Shown: positions 6,622-15,904, counted from the stretch's first letter. The stretch: 34,075 bases of DNA from Pseudomonas sp. PB101 (GCF_009764265.1 NZ_RWIR01000030.1:1-34075); one strand, 5' to 3'. Numbers and translations: made by a program. Notes: generated by a model not told the origin, from the letters alone.

Positions 6622-9075
6622 ATGAAAAAACTAAAACTGGTGATGATCGGCAACGGCATGGCTGGGGTCCGGACCCTGGAAGAGCTGCTCAAACTGAGCT
6701 CGGAGCTGTACGACATCACGGTCTTCGGTGCCGAACCGCACACCAACTACAACCGCATCCTGTTGTCGCCGGTGCTGGCGGGTGAACAGACCTTCGAAGA
6801 GATCGTGCTCAACGATCTGGACTGGTACCTGGACAACAACATCAAACTGCTGCTCAACCGCAAAGTCGTGGAAATCGACCGGGTCAAGCGCCGGGTCATT
6901 GCCGAAGACGGCAGCGAAGCCGAATACGATCGCCTGCTGATCGCCACAGGCTCTACGCCCTTCATCCTGCCCATTCCGGGCAACACCCTTGAAGGCGTGA
7001 TCGGCTACCGCGACATCGCCGACACCCAGGCCATGATCGACACCGCGAAAACCCACCGCCACGCCGTGGTGATCGGTGGCGGCCTGCTCGGTCTGGAGGC
7101 CGCCAACGGCCTGATGCTGCGGGGCATGCACGTCACCGTAGTGCACATCGGCGAATGGTTGCTGGAGCGCCAACTGGACAAGACCAGCGGCCAGCTGCTG
7201 CAAACCGCCCTGGAGGCTCGCGGCCTGCACTTTCGCCTGTGCGAGCAGACCCAGGCCTTGCACGACGCAGGCAACGGCCGGGTCGGTTCGGTGCAATTCA
7301 AGAACGGCGACATCATTCCCGCTGACCTGGTGGTGATGGCCGCCGGCATTCGCCCCAATACCGAACTGGCGGAAAAATCCGGCATTCCGTGCAACCGCGG
7401 AATCCTGGTCAACGACACCCTGCAAACCTACGACCCGCGGATCTATGCCATCGGTGAATGCGCCAGCCACCGGGGCATCGCCTATGGCCTGGTGGCGCCG
7501 CTGTTCGAACAGGCCAAGGTCTGCGCCAATCACCTCGCACAACTGGGCTTCGCCCGCTATCAGGGCTCGGTGACCTCGACCAAGCTGAAAGTCACCGGCA
7601 TCGATCTGTTCTCCGCCGGCGATTTCATGGGCGGTGAAGGCACGGAAACCATCACCCTCTCCGACCCGATCGGCGGGGTCTACAAAAAACTGGTGATCAA
7701 GGATGACGTGCTGGTCGGCGCCTGCCTGTACGGCGATACGGCAGATGGTGGCTGGTATTTCCGGCAGATCCGTGAAAACCACGCCATCAGTGAGATCCGC
7801 GATCACTTGATGTTTGGTGAAAACGCCTTGGGCGACGTAGGACATCAGGGCCAGGACAAAGCCATGAGCATGGCCGACACGGCCGAAGTCTGCGGCTGCA
7901 ACGGCGTGTGCAAAGGCACCATCGTCAAGGCGATCCAGGAACACGGCCTGTTCAGCGTCGACGACGTCAAGAAACACACCAAGGCCGCCAGCTCCTGCGG
8001 TTCATGCGCCGGGCTCGTCGAACAGATCCTGATCAACACCGTGGGCGGCGCCGCCGACGTCAAACCGAAAAGCGAAAAGGCCATCTGCGGCTGCAGCGAC
8101 CTCAACCACGGGCAAATCCGCCAGGCCATCCGCGAGCAGCACCTGCTGACCATCGCCGGCACCATGAGCTACCTGAACTGGCGCACCCCCAACGGCTGCG
8201 CCACCTGCCGGCCGGCGCTCAACTACTACCTGATTTCCACGTGGCCGGGGGAAGCCAAGGACGATCCGCAATCGCGCCTGATCAACGAACGCGCCCACGC
8301 CAACATTCAGAAAGACGGCACCTACTCGGTAGTCCCGCGGATGTGGGGCGGCGTGACCAATCCTTCGGAACTGCGGCGCATTGCCGACGTCGCCGACAAG
8401 TACAACGTGCCGATGGTCAAGGTCACCGGTGGCCAGCGCATCGACTTGCTGGGCATCCGCAAGCAAGACCTGCCGGGGGTATGGAAGGACCTGGACATGC
8501 CGTCCGGCCACGCCTACGGCAAATCCATCCGCACGGTGAAAACCTGCGTCGGCAGCGAGTTCTGCCGCTTCGGCACGCAAAATTCCACACAGCTGGGCAT
8601 CGAGCTGGAGCATGACCTGTTCAACATGTGGTCACCGCACAAGGTGAAACTGGCTGTCTCCGGTTGCCCGCGCAACTGCTCGGAAGCGGGCATCAAGGAT
8701 GTGGGAATCATCGGCGTGGACTCCGGCTGGGAGATGTACATCGGTGGCAACGGCGGGATCAAGACCGAGGTCGCGGAATTTTTCGTCAAACTGAAAACCG
8801 CCGAAGAAGTGCGCGAATACAACGGTGCATTCCTGCAGCTGTACCGCGAAGAAGCCTTTTACCTCGAGCGCACCGTGCACTACCTGCAACGGGTCGGCAT
8901 GGACCACATCAAGAAAGCCGTGCTTGAGGACCCGGAGCGTCGCAAAGCGCTTAACGATCGCCTGCAATTCTCCCTGTCGTTCGAACAGGACCCGTGGAAG
9001 GAACGCCTGGAACAGCCACAGCTGAAAAAAGAATTCGACGTCATCCCCGTGAAAAACCTGGAGGTGCTGGCATGA
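6622..9075 (+). CDS. nirB: NADH-dependent assimilatory nitrite reductase, large subunit
   Basis: NirB (817 residues) reduces nitrite to ammonium in the cytoplasm. Domains in order: an FAD/NAD(P)H oxidoreductase (GNGMAG at the start and VVIGGGLLGLEAA near 150); two BFD-like [2Fe-2S] modules (Cys424/426/459/462 and Cys489/491/526/529); and ferredoxin-like and siroheme/[4Fe-4S] halves, with cluster ligands Cys642, Cys648, Cys682 and Cys686 in TCVGSEFC and SGCPRNC. The ATG at 6622 has CGGAG about eight bases upstream. The gene leads the nirB-nirD-nasC-cobA operon behind its own conditional terminator and overlaps nirD by four bases (ATGA). Confidence 0.97.
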   Translation: MKKLKLVMIGNGMAGVRTLEELLKLSSELYDITVFGAEPHTNYNRILLSPVLAGEQTFEEIVLNDLDWYLDNNIKLLLNRKVVEIDRVKRRVIAEDGSEAEYDRLLIATGSTPFILPIPGNTLEGVIGYRDIADTQAMIDTAKTHRHAVVIGGGLLGLEAANGLMLRGMHVTVVHIGEWLLERQLDKTSGQLLQTALEARGLHFRLCEQTQALHDAGNGRVGSVQFKNGDIIPADLVVMAAGIRPNTELAEKSGIPCNRGILVNDTLQTYDPRIYAIGECASHRGIAYGLVAPLFEQAKVCANHLAQLGFARYQGSVTSTKLKVTGIDLFSAGDFMGGEGTETITLSDPIGGVYKKLVIKDDVLVGACLYGDTADGGWYFRQIRENHAISEIRDHLMFGENALGDVGHQGQDKAMSMADTAEVCGCNGVCKGTIVKAIQEHGLFSVDDVKKHTKAASSCGSCAGLVEQILINTVGGAADVKPKSEKAICGCSDLNHGQIRQAIREQHLLTIAGTMSYLNWRTPNGCATCRPALNYYLISTWPGEAKDDPQSRLINERAHANIQKDGTYSVVPRMWGGVTNPSELRRIADVADKYNVPMVKVTGGQRIDLLGIRKQDLPGVWKDLDMPSGHAYGKSIRTVKTCVGSEFCRFGTQNSTQLGIELEHDLFNMWSPHKVKLAVSGCPRNCSEAGIKDVGIIGVDSGWEMYIGGNGGIKTEVAEFFVKLKTAEEVREYNGAFLQLYREEAFYLERTVHYLQRVGMDHIKKAVLEDPERRKALNDRLQFSLSFEQDPWKERLEQPQLKKEFDVIPVKNLEVLA

Positions 9076-9389
9076 ACTGGCTGGATATCTGCGCACTGGA
9101 AGAGATCAATGCCCTGGGCTCGCGGATCATCACCGGGCCCAAGGGTGACATCGCGATTTTTCGTACCAGCGACGACGAAGTCTTCGCCCTCGACGACCGT
9201 TGCCCGCACAAGGGCGGACCGCTGTCCCAAGGCCTGATCTACGGCAAACGGGTGGCCTGCCCGCTGCATAACTGGCAAATCGATCTGGCAAGCGGCGAAG
9301 CCCAGGCCCCGGACATTGGCTGTGCCCACCACCATCAGACCCGGGTGGAAAATGGCCGGGTCCTGCTCGCCCTGCGGGATGCAGGCTGA
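9072..9389 (+). CDS. nirD: Nitrite reductase small subunit, Rieske-type ferredoxin
   Basis: This 105-residue protein has a complete Rieske [2Fe-2S] motif: Cys44-x-His46 in DDRCPHKGG and Cys63-x2-His66 in ACPLHNW. The E. coli NirD subunit lacks these ligands, so here the subunit probably carries electrons itself, as NasG does in Paracoccus (established for that system; inferred here). The ATG lies inside the end of nirB and its TGA overlaps the nasC ATG by one base, indicating translational coupling across nirB-nirD-nasC. Confidence 0.93.
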   Translation: MNWLDICALEEINALGSRIITGPKGDIAIFRTSDDEVFALDDRCPHKGGPLSQGLIYGKRVACPLHNWQIDLASGEAQAPDIGCAHHHQTRVENGRVLLALRDAG

Positions 9390-12106
9390 TGGACCGCCAG
9401 ATCACCGCGTCCACTTGCTGTTACTGCGGGGTCGGCTGCGGCGTGCTGATCGAGCATGACGGTTCACGCATCCTCGGCGTCAGCGGCGATCCGGCGCACC
9501 CGGCCAATTTCGGCAAGCTGTGCAGCAAGGGTTCGACCCTGCACCTGACCGGTGACCTGACGGCGCGGGCGCTGTACCCCGAATTGCGCCTCGGCAAAGA
9601 CCTGGCCCGGGGCCGCACCGACTGGGATACCGCCCTCGATCATGCTGCCAGCGTCTTTGCCGCGACCATCGCCGAACACGGCCCCGACAGCGTGGCGTTC
9701 TACATTTCCGGGCAACTGTTGACTGAGGACTACTACGCCTTCAACAAGCTGGCACGCGCCCTGGTGGGTACCAACAACATCGACAGCAATTCGCGGCTGT
9801 GCATGTCCTCGGCAGTGGTCGGCTACAAGCGCAGCCTGGGTGCCGACGCCCCGCCCTGCAGTTACGAAGACCTGGAGTCGAGCGATTGCGTGATGATCGT
9901 CGGCAGCAACATGGCCTACGCCCACCCGGTGCTGTTTCGCCGGCTGGAAGAAGCCCGGTCGCGCCGGCCGCAGATGAAGGTCATCGTCATTGACCCACGC
10001 CGTACCGACACCTGCGATCTGGCCGACCTGCACCTGGCGATCTTGCCTGGCACCGATGTCGCCCTGTTCCATGGGATTTTGCATCTGCTGCTGTGGGAAG
10101 ACTGGATCGATCGCGACTTCATCAAGGCCCACACCGAAGGCCTGGCCGAGCTGAAAAGCCTGGTGCGGGACTACACGCCGCAAATGGTCTCGCAGCTCTG
10201 CGGAATCAGCGTCGGGCAATTGCAGCAATGTGCCGAGTGGGTCGGCACATCCCCCAGCTTTCTGTCGCTGTGGTGCATGGGGCTCAATCAGTCCACCGCC
10301 GGCAGCGCTAAAAACAGTGCACTGATCAACCTTCACCTGGCCACCGGGCAGATTGGTCGCCCCGGCGCCGGACCTTTCTCGCTGACCGGTCAGCCAAACG
10401 CCATGGGCGGGCGGGAAACCGGCAGTTTGTCCAATCTGCTGCCCGGCCATCGTGACGCCGCCAATGCGCAACACCGTGCAGAGGTGGCGTCCTACTGGGG
10501 CGTCGAGCAACTGCCGGAAAATCCCGGGCTCTCGGCGATCGAGCTGTTCGAGCAAGTGCGCAGCGGCAAGATCAAGGCGCTGTGGATCGCCTGTACCAAT
10601 CCCGCGCAATCCATGCCGGACCAGACAGTCGTGCGCGCTGCCTTGCAGGACTGTCCGTTCGTGGTGTTGCAGGAAGCCTTTCGCACCACTGAAACCGCGA
10701 AGTTTGCCGACCTCCTGCTGCCCGCGGCCAGCTGGGGAGAAAAGGAAGGCTGCGTGACCAACTCCGAGCGGCGCATTTCCCACGTACGCCAGGCAGTCGT
10801 CGCACCGGGTGAGGCACGGCCGGACTGGGCAATTACCGTAGATTTCGCACAACGCCTGGAGAAATACCTGCGCCCCGGCCAAGCCAGCCTGTTTGAATTT
10901 GATAATCCGGCTCAGGTCTTTGATGAATACAAACAGCTGACTCAAGGTCGCGACCTCGATCTGTCCGGTATCAGCCATGCGCTGATCGATCGTCTTGGCC
11001 CGCAGCAGTGGCCCTTCCCTGCGGGCGCCGTTGAAGGCACGGTGCGGCTGTACGTCGACGGGGTATTTGCCACGGCCAACGGGCGCGCGCAGTTCGTGGC
11101 CGATCCGTATCGCGCCGCCAAGGAACAACGCGATGCGCGCTTCCCGCTGACCCTGATCACCGGCCGCCTGCGCGATCAATGGCACGGCATGAGCCGCACC
11201 GGCACCGCCGCGCAATTGTTCGGTCATGTCAGCGAAGCGCAGGTGAGCCTGCACCCGGACGAATTGCGCCGTCATCGCTTGCAGCCCGGGGATCTGGTCA
11301 GCCTGAAAAGCCGACGCGGCGCAGTCATCGTCACAGTCACCAGCGATGACAGCGTGCGTCCGGGCCAGGCCTTTTTGCCCATGCATTGGGGCGACCGTTT
11401 CCTCAAGGGCGGGGTCAACAGCCTCACCTTGTCCGCCTTCGATCCATTGTCCAAACAGCCCGAACTCAAACACAGCGGTGTTCGCCTGGAGCCGGTGGAT
11501 TTGCCATGGAAACTGTTCGCCCTGATCGAGGGCGATGTTCAACGGCATTTTGAGACGCTACGACCGCTCTGCGAGGCGTTTTCCTACGTCAGCCTCAGCC
11601 TGATTGGGCGTGAACGCCCTGCCCTGCTTGTGCGGGCGGCTAATCCTTCCGCGCCTTCGGCAGAGTGGCTCAGCGAAATCGATCAAAGCCTGGCATTCAA
11701 TGACGGCCCGGTGCTGGCTTACGACGACCCGCGACGCGCGATTGGCAAGCGGGTGCGCATCGAAAACGGCCGCATCACCGCGATCCGCCTGGCCGGCGAA
11801 ACCCTTGCCCAACACTGGTTGCAGGGGCTGTGGCTCGAAGGTCGCGCAGACGAGCAACTGCGGCGCTGGTTGCTTGCGCCGCTGAGCGCACCACCGGGCA
11901 ACCTCGACGCGCCTGTCAACGCCAACAAGATCCTGTGCAATTGCAAGAACGTCGGCCAGAAGGCGATCTGCGCCGGCATCGACCGCGGCCTGGACTTGCA
12001 GGAACTGAAGCAGGAACTGGGTTGCGGCACGCAATGCGGGTCCTGCGTTCCGGAAATAAAACGCCTGCTGGCTGCCAGGGCGCAGCCCATTACCGTCATC
12101 TCGTGA
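9389..12106 (+). CDS. nasC: Assimilatory nitrate reductase, molybdenum catalytic subunit
   Basis: This 905-residue cytoplasmic enzyme reduces nitrate to nitrite. The N-terminus binds a [4Fe-4S] cluster with Cys10-x2-Cys13-x3-Cys17-x27-Cys45. The central molybdopterin-binding body includes NSRLCMSSAVVGYKRSLG and GQPNAMGGRETG. The molybdopterin dinucleotide-binding domain near 590-720 contains TGRLRDQWHGMSRTG. The last 60 or so residues form a BFD-like [2Fe-2S] domain (ILCNCKNVG and GCGTQCGSC) that receives electrons. There is no Tat signal, as expected for an assimilatory enzyme. The start codon overlaps the nirD stop. No separate flavoprotein subunit is present nearby. Confidence 0.95.
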   Translation: MDRQITASTCCYCGVGCGVLIEHDGSRILGVSGDPAHPANFGKLCSKGSTLHLTGDLTARALYPELRLGKDLARGRTDWDTALDHAASVFAATIAEHGPDSVAFYISGQLLTEDYYAFNKLARALVGTNNIDSNSRLCMSSAVVGYKRSLGADAPPCSYEDLESSDCVMIVGSNMAYAHPVLFRRLEEARSRRPQMKVIVIDPRRTDTCDLADLHLAILPGTDVALFHGILHLLLWEDWIDRDFIKAHTEGLAELKSLVRDYTPQMVSQLCGISVGQLQQCAEWVGTSPSFLSLWCMGLNQSTAGSAKNSALINLHLATGQIGRPGAGPFSLTGQPNAMGGRETGSLSNLLPGHRDAANAQHRAEVASYWGVEQLPENPGLSAIELFEQVRSGKIKALWIACTNPAQSMPDQTVVRAALQDCPFVVLQEAFRTTETAKFADLLLPAASWGEKEGCVTNSERRISHVRQAVVAPGEARPDWAITVDFAQRLEKYLRPGQASLFEFDNPAQVFDEYKQLTQGRDLDLSGISHALIDRLGPQQWPFPAGAVEGTVRLYVDGVFATANGRAQFVADPYRAAKEQRDARFPLTLITGRLRDQWHGMSRTGTAAQLFGHVSEAQVSLHPDELRRHRLQPGDLVSLKSRRGAVIVTVTSDDSVRPGQAFLPMHWGDRFLKGGVNSLTLSAFDPLSKQPELKHSGVRLEPVDLPWKLFALIEGDVQRHFETLRPLCEAFSYVSLSLIGRERPALLVRAANPSAPSAEWLSEIDQSLAFNDGPVLAYDDPRRAIGKRVRIENGRITAIRLAGETLAQHWLQGLWLEGRADEQLRRWLLAPLSAPPGNLDAPVNANKILCNCKNVGQKAICAGIDRGLDLQELKQELGCGTQCGSCVPEIKRLLAARAQPITVIS

Positions 12107-12116
12107 GGAAAACACT

Positions 12117-12881
12117 ATGAGTGCAAAAGTCTGGCTGGTAGGTGCAGGCCCGGGGGATCCGGAGTTGCTCACGCTCAAGGCGGTACGTGCCATGCGCGAG
12201 GCTGATGTGGTGCTGATCGATGACCTGGTCAATGTCGCGATACTTGAGCACTGTCCACGGGCGCGAATCATCCCGGTGGGCAAGCGCGGCGGCTGCCGCT
12301 CCACCCCGCAAGCGTTCATCCATCGCCTGATGCTGCGTTATGCCCGGCAGGGCAAATGCGTGGCGCGGCTCAAGGGTGGCGATCCATGCATTTTCGGCCG
12401 AGGCGGCGAAGAGGCGCAGTGGTTGCGTGAGCGCGGGATCGAAGTCGAGTTGGTCAATGGCATCACCGCCGGACTGGCAGGGGCAACACAGTGCGATATC
12501 CCGTTGACCTTGCGCGGTGTGGCCCGTGGCGTAACGCTGGTCACCGCTCACACCCAGGACGACAGCCAATTGAACTGGCAGGCGCTGGCTCAAGGCGGAA
12601 CGACCCTGGTGATTTACATGGGAGTGGCCAAGCTCGGGGAAATCCGTGAACAGCTACTGGCTGGCGGCATGGCAATGGACACGCCCGTGGCTATGATTGA
12701 AAACGCGTCGCTGCCCCATCAGCGCGAATGCCGGAGCACACTCACGGCGATGGATGACGCGGCCTGCAGATTCCAGCTGAAAAGCCCTGCCATCCTGGTG
12801 ATCGGTGCAGTGGCAGCCTGCGCGACTCAATCCCTGTGGGAGCCTGCGGTGCAGCGATCGGACGTGTCCGCTTTCGCCTGA
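12117..12881 (+). CDS. cobA: Uroporphyrinogen-III C-methyltransferase
   Basis: This 254-residue SAM-dependent methylase makes precorrin-2, the first step from uroporphyrinogen III to siroheme, the NirB cofactor. Family motifs are VWLVGAGPGDPELLTLKA at the start, VGKRGG, ARLKGGDPCIFGRGGEE and GITAG. It is a stand-alone methylase without the CysG dehydrogenase/chelatase half, so those steps must be encoded elsewhere. The ATG follows GAGGAAAACACT, ten bases after nasC, and the gene ends the operon before a strong two-way terminator. Confidence 0.94.
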   Translation: MSAKVWLVGAGPGDPELLTLKAVRAMREADVVLIDDLVNVAILEHCPRARIIPVGKRGGCRSTPQAFIHRLMLRYARQGKCVARLKGGDPCIFGRGGEEAQWLRERGIEVELVNGITAGLAGATQCDIPLTLRGVARGVTLVTAHTQDDSQLNWQALAQGGTTLVIYMGVAKLGEIREQLLAGGMAMDTPVAMIENASLPHQRECRSTLTAMDDAACRFQLKSPAILVIGAVAACATQSLWEPAVQRSDVSAFA

Positions 12882-12900
12882 TTCAGCAAATCGCAGACAA

Positions 12901-12930
12901 AGAAAAGCCCGGCCTGAGCCGGGCTTTTCT
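12901..12930. terminator. Bidirectional terminator between cobA and oprF
   Basis: A perfect 13-bp palindrome (AGAAAAGCCCGGC, CTGA loop, GCCGGGCTTTTCT) ends in A and T runs on either side. It can terminate cobA on the plus strand and oprF on the minus strand. Confidence 0.95.
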
Positions 12931-12946
12931 CAAAGCTGCGAGCTAA

Positions 12947-13978
12947 TTACTTAGCTTGAGCTTCAACCTGCGCTTCTACGCGACGGTTAACTGCACGGCC
13001 AGCGTCAGTTTTGTTGTCAGCAACTGGGCGGGATTCGCCGTAGCCAACAGACTGAACGCGGGACGATTCAACACCGTACTGGTTGGTCAGAACTTGCTTA
13101 ACGGCGTTTGCACGACGCTCGGACAGTTTCTGGTTGTAAGCGTCAGGACCGACGGAGTCAGTGTGACCTTCAACAGTAGTGGTGGTGGATGGGTACTGCT
13201 TCATGAAGTCAGCCAGGTTCTTGATGTCGCCGTAGCTGTTAGGCTTGACTACCGACTTGTCGAAGTCGAACTTCACGTCCAGCTCAACACGAACAACTTC
13301 AGCAACTGCCGGGCAGCCATCAGCGTCAACAGTTACGTTGGCTGGGGTGTCTGGGCACTTGTCAACGTTGTCGCAAACGCCATCGTTGTCGCTGTCGGAG
13401 CAAACTTCCGGAGCTGGAACTGGAGCAGCGGCTGGCTTGCTGCCGCCACCGAAGTTCACACCGATACCGACGCTAGGAGCCCACTCGGTGTTGCCCTGGT
13501 CGATGTTGTACTGAGCTTCAACGCCAGCACGAGCGTAGAAGTTGTCGGTGAAGTACAGCTTGGCACCGCCGCCAACGTTGGCGAAGGTGGAACGGTTACG
13601 ACCGTTCGAGCCGTTCTGGTCGATGCTCTGGTCGGAGAAACCGCCCGAGACGTAAGGACGCAGCATGTCGCCTGGGTTGTTGAAGTGGTACAGAGCGTCC
13701 AGAGCGGTGTTCGCGCCCTTAACGTTCTTGCCGTCGTTTGCTACGGCGTTGTGCACTTCGTCGTAGGCCAGACGCAGTTCAACGTCGTCTGTCAGGAAGT
13801 AACCGATCGAACCGCCCGGCAGGATGCCGTCGTTCTTGAAGTTACGGTCGCTATCGAAATATTGCTTCTTTGCGTAGCCTTCGATTTCAACTGCGCCTTG
13901 GCCCTGTGCCAGAGCGCCGATGGAAGTGGCGGCAATAAGAGAACCAATGGCCAAGCCCAAGGTGTTTTTCAGTTTCAT
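12947..13978 (-). CDS. oprF: Major outer membrane porin OprF
   Basis: OprF (343 residues) is the general porin and cell-wall anchor of Pseudomonas. A signal peptide (MKLKNTLGLAIGSLIAATSIGALAQ, cut near residue 24) is followed by the N-terminal beta-barrel with LRLAYDEVHN, a proline/alanine linker and a thrombospondin-type-3 stretch with four cysteines (SDSDNDGVCDNVDKCPD). The C-terminal OmpA-like peptidoglycan-binding domain contains FDFDKSVVKP and VEGHTDSVG. The gene lies downstream of sigX in the same direction, with a 107-base gap holding two hairpins. It faces cobA across the bidirectional terminator. Confidence 0.97.
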   Translation of the reverse strand: MKLKNTLGLAIGSLIAATSIGALAQGQGAVEIEGYAKKQYFDSDRNFKNDGILPGGSIGYFLTDDVELRLAYDEVHNAVANDGKNVKGANTALDALYHFNNPGDMLRPYVSGGFSDQSIDQNGSNGRNRSTFANVGGGAKLYFTDNFYARAGVEAQYNIDQGNTEWAPSVGIGVNFGGGSKPAAAPVPAPEVCSDSDNDGVCDNVDKCPDTPANVTVDADGCPAVAEVVRVELDVKFDFDKSVVKPNSYGDIKNLADFMKQYPSTTTTVEGHTDSVGPDAYNQKLSERRANAVKQVLTNQYGVESSRVQSVGYGESRPVADNKTDAGRAVNRRVEAQVEAQAK

Positions 13979-14010
13979 CCGTTAAATCCCCATCTGGTGA
14001 TTGTGAAGCA

Positions 14011-14059
14011 GTCCCGCAAACCGGGGGACAACTCGGCGGCAAGTCTATCAGAACTTGCC
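14011..14059 (-). other. Two hairpins in the oprF upstream region
   Basis: In the sigX-oprF gap, GGCAAGT/ACTTGCC (14038-14044 with 14053-14059, loop of eight) and GTCCC/GGGAC (14011-14015 with 14025-14029) form adjacent stem-loops. On the minus strand they are followed by no T run, so they are not convincing terminators. They may shape the oprF 5' leader or the promoter region recognised with SigX. I cannot place -35/-10 elements with confidence. Confidence 0.45.
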
Positions 14060-14085
14060 TACACGTAAGAGATATTTGCGCTGAA

Positions 14086-14676
14086 CTAAGTTTCAGCAAT
14101 GCCTGCAAATTTCTCACGCAATTTATCTAGAGCGCGTTTGTACCGCATTTTTGTTGCGCTCAAACCCATATGCATTATGTCTGCAATTTCCTGAAACTCC
14201 AGTTCTGCGACAAATCGTAGCACCAGAATTTCACGATCAATCGGGTTCACATACACCAACCAGCGATCAAGTCCGCCTTTTTCCTCAGGTTTCGGCGTCT
14301 TTTCTTCGGACGCTTCCTCAAGGGGGTCAAGACTCAAAGCATCCATCAAGCGACGCTTTCGCCGTTCCTTTCGATACTGTGTGATGCACTCGTTGTACGT
14401 GATGCTATATAGCCATGTCTTGAACTTCGATTTGCCCTCGAAGTTCTTCAGGCCATACAGCACCTTCAACATGACCTCCTGACAGACATCGTCTGCGTCG
14501 CGATCGTTCCCGAGATATCGTGCGCACACGTTAAATAATGTTCGCTGGTAACGCCGCATCAGTTCTTCGTAGGCGCGTGTTACGTGAAACAGCTCGGTAT
14601 GCGAGCGCGCGACCAACTCCTCATCAGAGAGCTCGCGGGGGTCGTAGCGCATGGATAGCGATTGAGCTTTATTCAA
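14086..14676 (-). CDS. sigX: ECF sigma factor SigX
   Basis: SigX (196 residues) is an extracytoplasmic-function sigma factor that drives oprF and membrane lipid genes in Pseudomonas. Region 2 spans about 38-105 (ELMRRYQRTLFNVCARYLG, DADDVCQEVMLKV, FKTWLYSITYNECI). Region 4 lies near 145-190 (LRFVAELEFQEIADIMHMG, ATKMRYKRALDKLR). No anti-sigma gene is adjacent. The mechanosensitive-like CmpX gene lies just upstream, as is usual for this locus. Confidence 0.96.
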   Translation of the reverse strand: MNKAQSLSMRYDPRELSDEELVARSHTELFHVTRAYEELMRRYQRTLFNVCARYLGNDRDADDVCQEVMLKVLYGLKNFEGKSKFKTWLYSITYNECITQYRKERRKRRLMDALSLDPLEEASEEKTPKPEEKGGLDRWLVYVNPIDREILVLRFVAELEFQEIADIMHMGLSATKMRYKRALDKLREKFAGIAET

Positions 14677-14709
14677 AACAAGTCGGGCCGACAGTCAGGT
14701 CAATATCCT

Positions 14710-14739
14710 CCGCAGCCAGCGTCAGCTGGCATTTTGCGG
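14710..14739 (-). other. Stem-loop between cmpX and sigX
   Basis: CCGCA (14710-14714) and GCCAGC (14715-14720) pair with GCTGGC (14725-14730) and TGCGG (14735-14739), with a four-base bulge and a GTCA loop. There is no clear T run on the minus strand. It could attenuate read-through from cmpX into sigX or mark the sigX promoter region; the role is unknown. Confidence 0.4.
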
Positions 14740-14766
14740 CGGCATACATTAGCAGGGTTTGCCGGG

Positions 14767-15591
14767 TTAGCGGCTACTCACATGCTGCTCAAGGAGGATC
14801 CGATTGGAAAGAGAGACTAGCTCACCCTCATCGGTCAGCAATGTGGTTTTAACCGTGCCGATCTCTTCGATCTGGCCTTCGACCTCGCCAACACGCACTT
14901 GTTGCCCAACCTGGTACAGCTCACGCACGTAGATTCCCGCAAGAATCTGGCCGGCAATTTCCCGGCTTCCCAACCCCATGGCCAGCGCTACCGCCAGACC
15001 AACGGTTATCAACACAATCACGATCACATGGTTGAGCAGGTCAGTCTTGACCTCCAACTGGCTGATCGCCACCGAAATGCTGATGATGATCACCAGGCCC
15101 TGGGCAATTCGTCCAAGCCCTGAAGCATAGTCCAGCCCCACGCCTTCTGCCGCTCCGCGCACCAGCCCGTTGGCCAGTTGCGCCAGCAAAACACCTACCA
15201 GCAACACCAGCGCCGCGCCGAATACCTTCGGCAAATACAACGCCAGCATGTCCAGCGTAGCTGAAACTCGCTCAAGTCCAAGGGATTCTGCGGCAGAAAC
15301 AAGAAAAATAAGCAGAACGAACCAATAGACGATTTTGCCGATCAGGGTCGAGATAGGTACCTGCAACCCGGCGCGGGACATCAGTTTGGTCAGGCCGGTG
15401 CCGCCCATCAAGCGGTCAAGGCCCAGCTTGGCGAGCAATTTGGACAGCAGGGTGTCCAGCAGCTTGGCCACGACAAAACCCAACAGCAGCACAACCAGTG
15501 CGCCGAACAGGTTCGGAATGAAGTTCGCAACCTTGGTCCACAACGCAGTCATTGCAGTGACGAGGCTCTGTGTCCAGAGATCAAGTTCCAT
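14767..15591 (-). CDS. cmpX: MscS-like membrane protein CmpX
   Basis: CmpX (274 residues) is a conserved membrane protein with about five hydrophobic helices, including NLFGALVVLLLGFVVAKLL, IVYWFVLLIFLVSAA, VFGAALVLLVGVLLAQL, LVIIISISVAI and VIVIVLITVGLAVALAMGLG. A soluble C-terminal part (VGQQVRVGEVEGQIEEIGTV) resembles the beta domain of small-conductance mechanosensitive channels. In Pseudomonas it has been linked to SigX activity and envelope stress. The ATG at 15591 is preferred over an in-frame TTG two codons earlier. crfX ends two bases upstream, so the genes are cotranscribed. Confidence 0.92.
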   Translation of the reverse strand: MELDLWTQSLVTAMTALWTKVANFIPNLFGALVVLLLGFVVAKLLDTLLSKLLAKLGLDRLMGGTGLTKLMSRAGLQVPISTLIGKIVYWFVLLIFLVSAAESLGLERVSATLDMLALYLPKVFGAALVLLVGVLLAQLANGLVRGAAEGVGLDYASGLGRIAQGLVIIISISVAISQLEVKTDLLNHVIVIVLITVGLAVALAMGLGSREIAGQILAGIYVRELYQVGQQVRVGEVEGQIEEIGTVKTTLLTDEGELVSLSNRILLEQHVSSR

Positions 15592-15593
15592 AT

Positions 15594-15842
15594 TCAATCA
15601 GCCTTATCAGCAGTGCGGGCAGCAGGTTTACGAAGACGGGATACCGGCGAGACATGGGCCGATCCGTTGTTGAGGGCAATCATCAGTGCGGGCAACCAGC
15701 GGCCCAGGAGGCTGAACAAATCACCGGCGCCGACCTGGCGGTTGGCGGTTTTCAGTACACGCCCAAGACACGCATCGTCGTCCCGGGTGGACGGTGAGGC
15801 ATTGAGCATGTCGCGCAAAGACTGTTCAAACGGATCGTGCAT
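15594..15842 (-). CDS. crfX: Small conserved protein CrfX
   Basis: This 82-residue protein starts MHDPFEQSLRDMLN, has a central leucine-rich stretch (LFSLLGRWLPALMIALN) and ends in a basic tail. It matches the small gene always found between cmaX and cmpX in Pseudomonas. No enzymatic motif is visible and its function is not known. The ATG at 15842 follows GAGAGG; a GTG two codons upstream overlaps that ribosome-binding site and is less likely. Confidence 0.87.
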   Translation of the reverse strand: MHDPFEQSLRDMLNASPSTRDDDACLGRVLKTANRQVGAGDLFSLLGRWLPALMIALNNGSAHVSPVSRLRKPAARTADKAD

Positions 15843-15904
15843 ACGCACCTCTCGTGATGTCTGTGGAAGACGCGGTCAGTTTTGCTCGGGTCACATGGTT
15901 CCCC

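Noticed and set aside
9464..11548. A 694-codon minus-strand open frame opposite nasC
   Set aside because: It is a complementary shadow of the nitrate reductase gene, without a ribosome-binding site or family motif.
12956..14068. A 370-codon plus-strand open frame opposite oprF
   Set aside because: oprF matches its family along its entire length; the opposite frame extends into the promoter gap and has no motif.
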